Assembly: GCA_029212275.1 (NCBI GenBank)
Contig: JARGOI010000104.1
Span: 1 to 8,068 of the forward strand
DNA from: Thalassolituus sp.
GTDB lineage: Bacteria > Pseudomonadota > Gammaproteobacteria > Pseudomonadales > Oceanobacteraceae
Reading direction: 5' to 3'
Length of the DNA: 8,068 nt
Shown here: one piece after another, positions 6,919 through 8,068 of the stretch
Position numbering within the stretch: the stretch's first letter is position 1
Layout of the letters: every line of letters begins with the position of its first letter
Program-made: the position numbers and the translations under genes
The notes under the pieces: generated by a model
Told to the model about the DNA's origin: nothing
Database searches by the model: none
Seen by the model: only the letters and a program-made list of their open reading frames with translations

Positions 6919-8068
6919 TTATTGCTTACTAAGATTAAGAACGTTCACGCCCCGTAATAAGGTATGAGCTTCGTACAATTGAAAATCACGTTTTAATAAT
7001 TCACTGTCACGCACATTTAAATCACCGCCTTCAGTTTGTCCATCCGGATTACTCAAGTGGCCTGGTAGATCGGATTCTTTATAAAAGCGTTCTTCTGTAA
7101 TGTTTACTTCACCTTGGGCGACATCAATATCAGGAGCAATGCCTTGTGCTTGGATAGAGCGACCGTTGGGTGTGAAATAACGTGCGGTGGTCATTTTAAC
7201 GGCAGACGTTTCGGTAATTGGCAGTATCGTTTGCACCGATCCTTTACCAAACGATCGAGTACCGACAATCACGGCGCGTTTGTGGTCTTGCAGAGCGCCT
7301 GCGACAATTTCAGACGCGGATGCCGAGCCTCCATTAATCAAAATTACCATGGGAACATTAGGGGATATGGTATTGCTGCTGGCTAAATAACGAATGTCTG
7401 AGTCTTTGCTGCGACCTTCGGTATAGACAATTAAACCTTCCGAAATAAAACTATCAACCACGTCGACCGCAGCATTAAGAACACCACCTGGGTTATTGCG
7501 TAAATCTAAAATAATTCCCTGCAAAGATTGTTGTTCTTTCATTTCTGTCAGTGCATCGCGCATCTCTGACCCGGTTTTGTCTTGAAATTGAGTAATTCGT
7601 AAATAGCCGATGCCATTACTGAGCATTTCACTGCGCACGCTGGCGACTTTGATTTCTGCGCGAGTAATGGTGAATGACAATAGTTTCTTTTCCGAACCGC
7701 GCTGCACTTCGAGTTGAATATCACTGCCAGGTTCGCCACGCATACGTTCGATGGCGTCGTTCAGAGTAAGACCCATTACGCTCTCTCCATCTAACGTGAC
7801 AATCAAATCGCCCGCGTTAATGCCCGCACGTTGGGCGGGAGTATCATCAATAGGCGTGATGACGCGAATCATACCGTTCTCCATACCCACTTCGATGCCA
7901 AGTCCGCCAAACTTTCCTGCGGTGGTTTCGCGTAAATCAGAAAAATCGTCTTCTTGCAGATAAGCAGAGTGGGGATCTAAAGAGCTGAGCATGCCTTTAA
8001 TGGCGTTGTTAAACAGGGTTTGATCGTCGACCTCTTCTACATAAGAGCTACGGATGCGTTCGAAGACT
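6919..8068 (-). CDS. ctpA: S41 C-terminal processing peptidase CtpA, N-terminus beyond right edge
   Basis: Periplasmic serine peptidase that cleaves proteins near their C-termini and controls cell-wall hydrolases in pseudomonads. The frame is open to the right edge. The first visible residues (VFERIRSSYVEEVDDQ) belong to the family's N-terminal region, so the gene is truncated by the window and only the signal peptide and a few dozen residues should be missing. Numbering from the Met at 7992 (not the true start): PDZ domain about 24-100 (FGGLGIEV, then AGINAGDLI), the DLRNNPGG segment at 163-170, catalytic Ser225 in GSASASE, Lys250 in FGKGSVQ and Gln254. These match the spacing of the Ser-Lys-Gln triad of Bacillus CtpB. 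The family's C-terminal half is complete (FTPNGRSIQAQGIAPD). It ends 8 bp before the deacetylase, a pairing also seen in Pseudomonas, where an EnvC-like gene precedes it. Confidence 0.95.
   Translation of the reverse strand, partial: VFERIRSSYVEEVDDQTLFNNAIKGMLSSLDPHSAYLQEDDFSDLRETTAGKFGGLGIEVGMENGMIRVITPIDDTPAQRAGINAGDLIVTLDGESVMGLTLNDAIERMRGEPGSDIQLEVQRGSEKKLLSFTITRAEIKVASVRSEMLSNGIGYLRITQFQDKTGSEMRDALTEMKEQQSLQGIILDLRNNPGGVLNAAVDVVDSFISEGLIVYTEGRSKDSDIRYLASSNTISPNVPMVILINGGSASASEIVAGALQDHKRAVIVGTRSFGKGSVQTILPITETSAVKMTTARYFTPNGRSIQAQGIAPDIDVAQGEVNITEERFYKESDLPGHLSNPDGQTEGGDLNVRDSELLKRDFQLYEAHTLLRGVNVLNLSKQ

Overview
This is an ordinary chromosomal stretch from a Gammaproteobacterium of moderate base composition. 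Gene content and order (HmuUV haem transporter, a GTG-started DNA polymerase II of the Escherichia/Pseudomonas type, CorA, and a CtpA peptidase followed directly by a YibQ-like deacetylase) point to the Pseudomonadales/Oceanospirillales side of the class. I cannot name a genus. Six genes are complete or nearly so, and one runs off the right edge. I see no RNA genes, insertion sequences, CRISPR array or attachment sites.

Layout. Left block, plus strand (24-1806): hmuU (permease) and hmuV (ATPase), the end of a haem-uptake ABC operon whose binding protein, receptor and promoter should lie to the left of the window. Next, on the minus strand, is a small pentapeptide-repeat protein (1885-2226), convergent with hmuV. 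A 207-bp divergent control region (2227-2433) carries an 18-bp dyad and no LexA-type box. It is followed on the plus strand by polB (2434-4884) and, 25 bp later, corA (4910-5878), probably one transcript. The right block is on the minus strand: a CtpA-type S41 peptidase truncated at the right edge (6919-8068), then after 8 bp a secreted divergent polysaccharide deacetylase (5906-6910), converging on corA.

How the genes relate. HmuUV imports haem across the inner membrane. PolB is an accessory proofreading polymerase and CorA a Mg2+ channel; they share an operon but no obvious pathway. The CtpA-like peptidase and the YibQ-like deacetylase both act in the periplasm and are a conserved envelope pair in pseudomonads, where an EnvC-type gene lies upstream.

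I did not find a convincing undescribed system. The most unusual observation is in PolB: motif B, normally Lys-x3-Asn-x2-Tyr-Gly, has Ala in place of the conserved Asn, although every other exonuclease and polymerase motif is intact. Smaller points are a 15-bp in-frame tandem repeat in the PolB linker, the dyad between the divergent genes, and a non-catalytic Asp/Asn/Ile/Ser-rich tail on the deacetylase.
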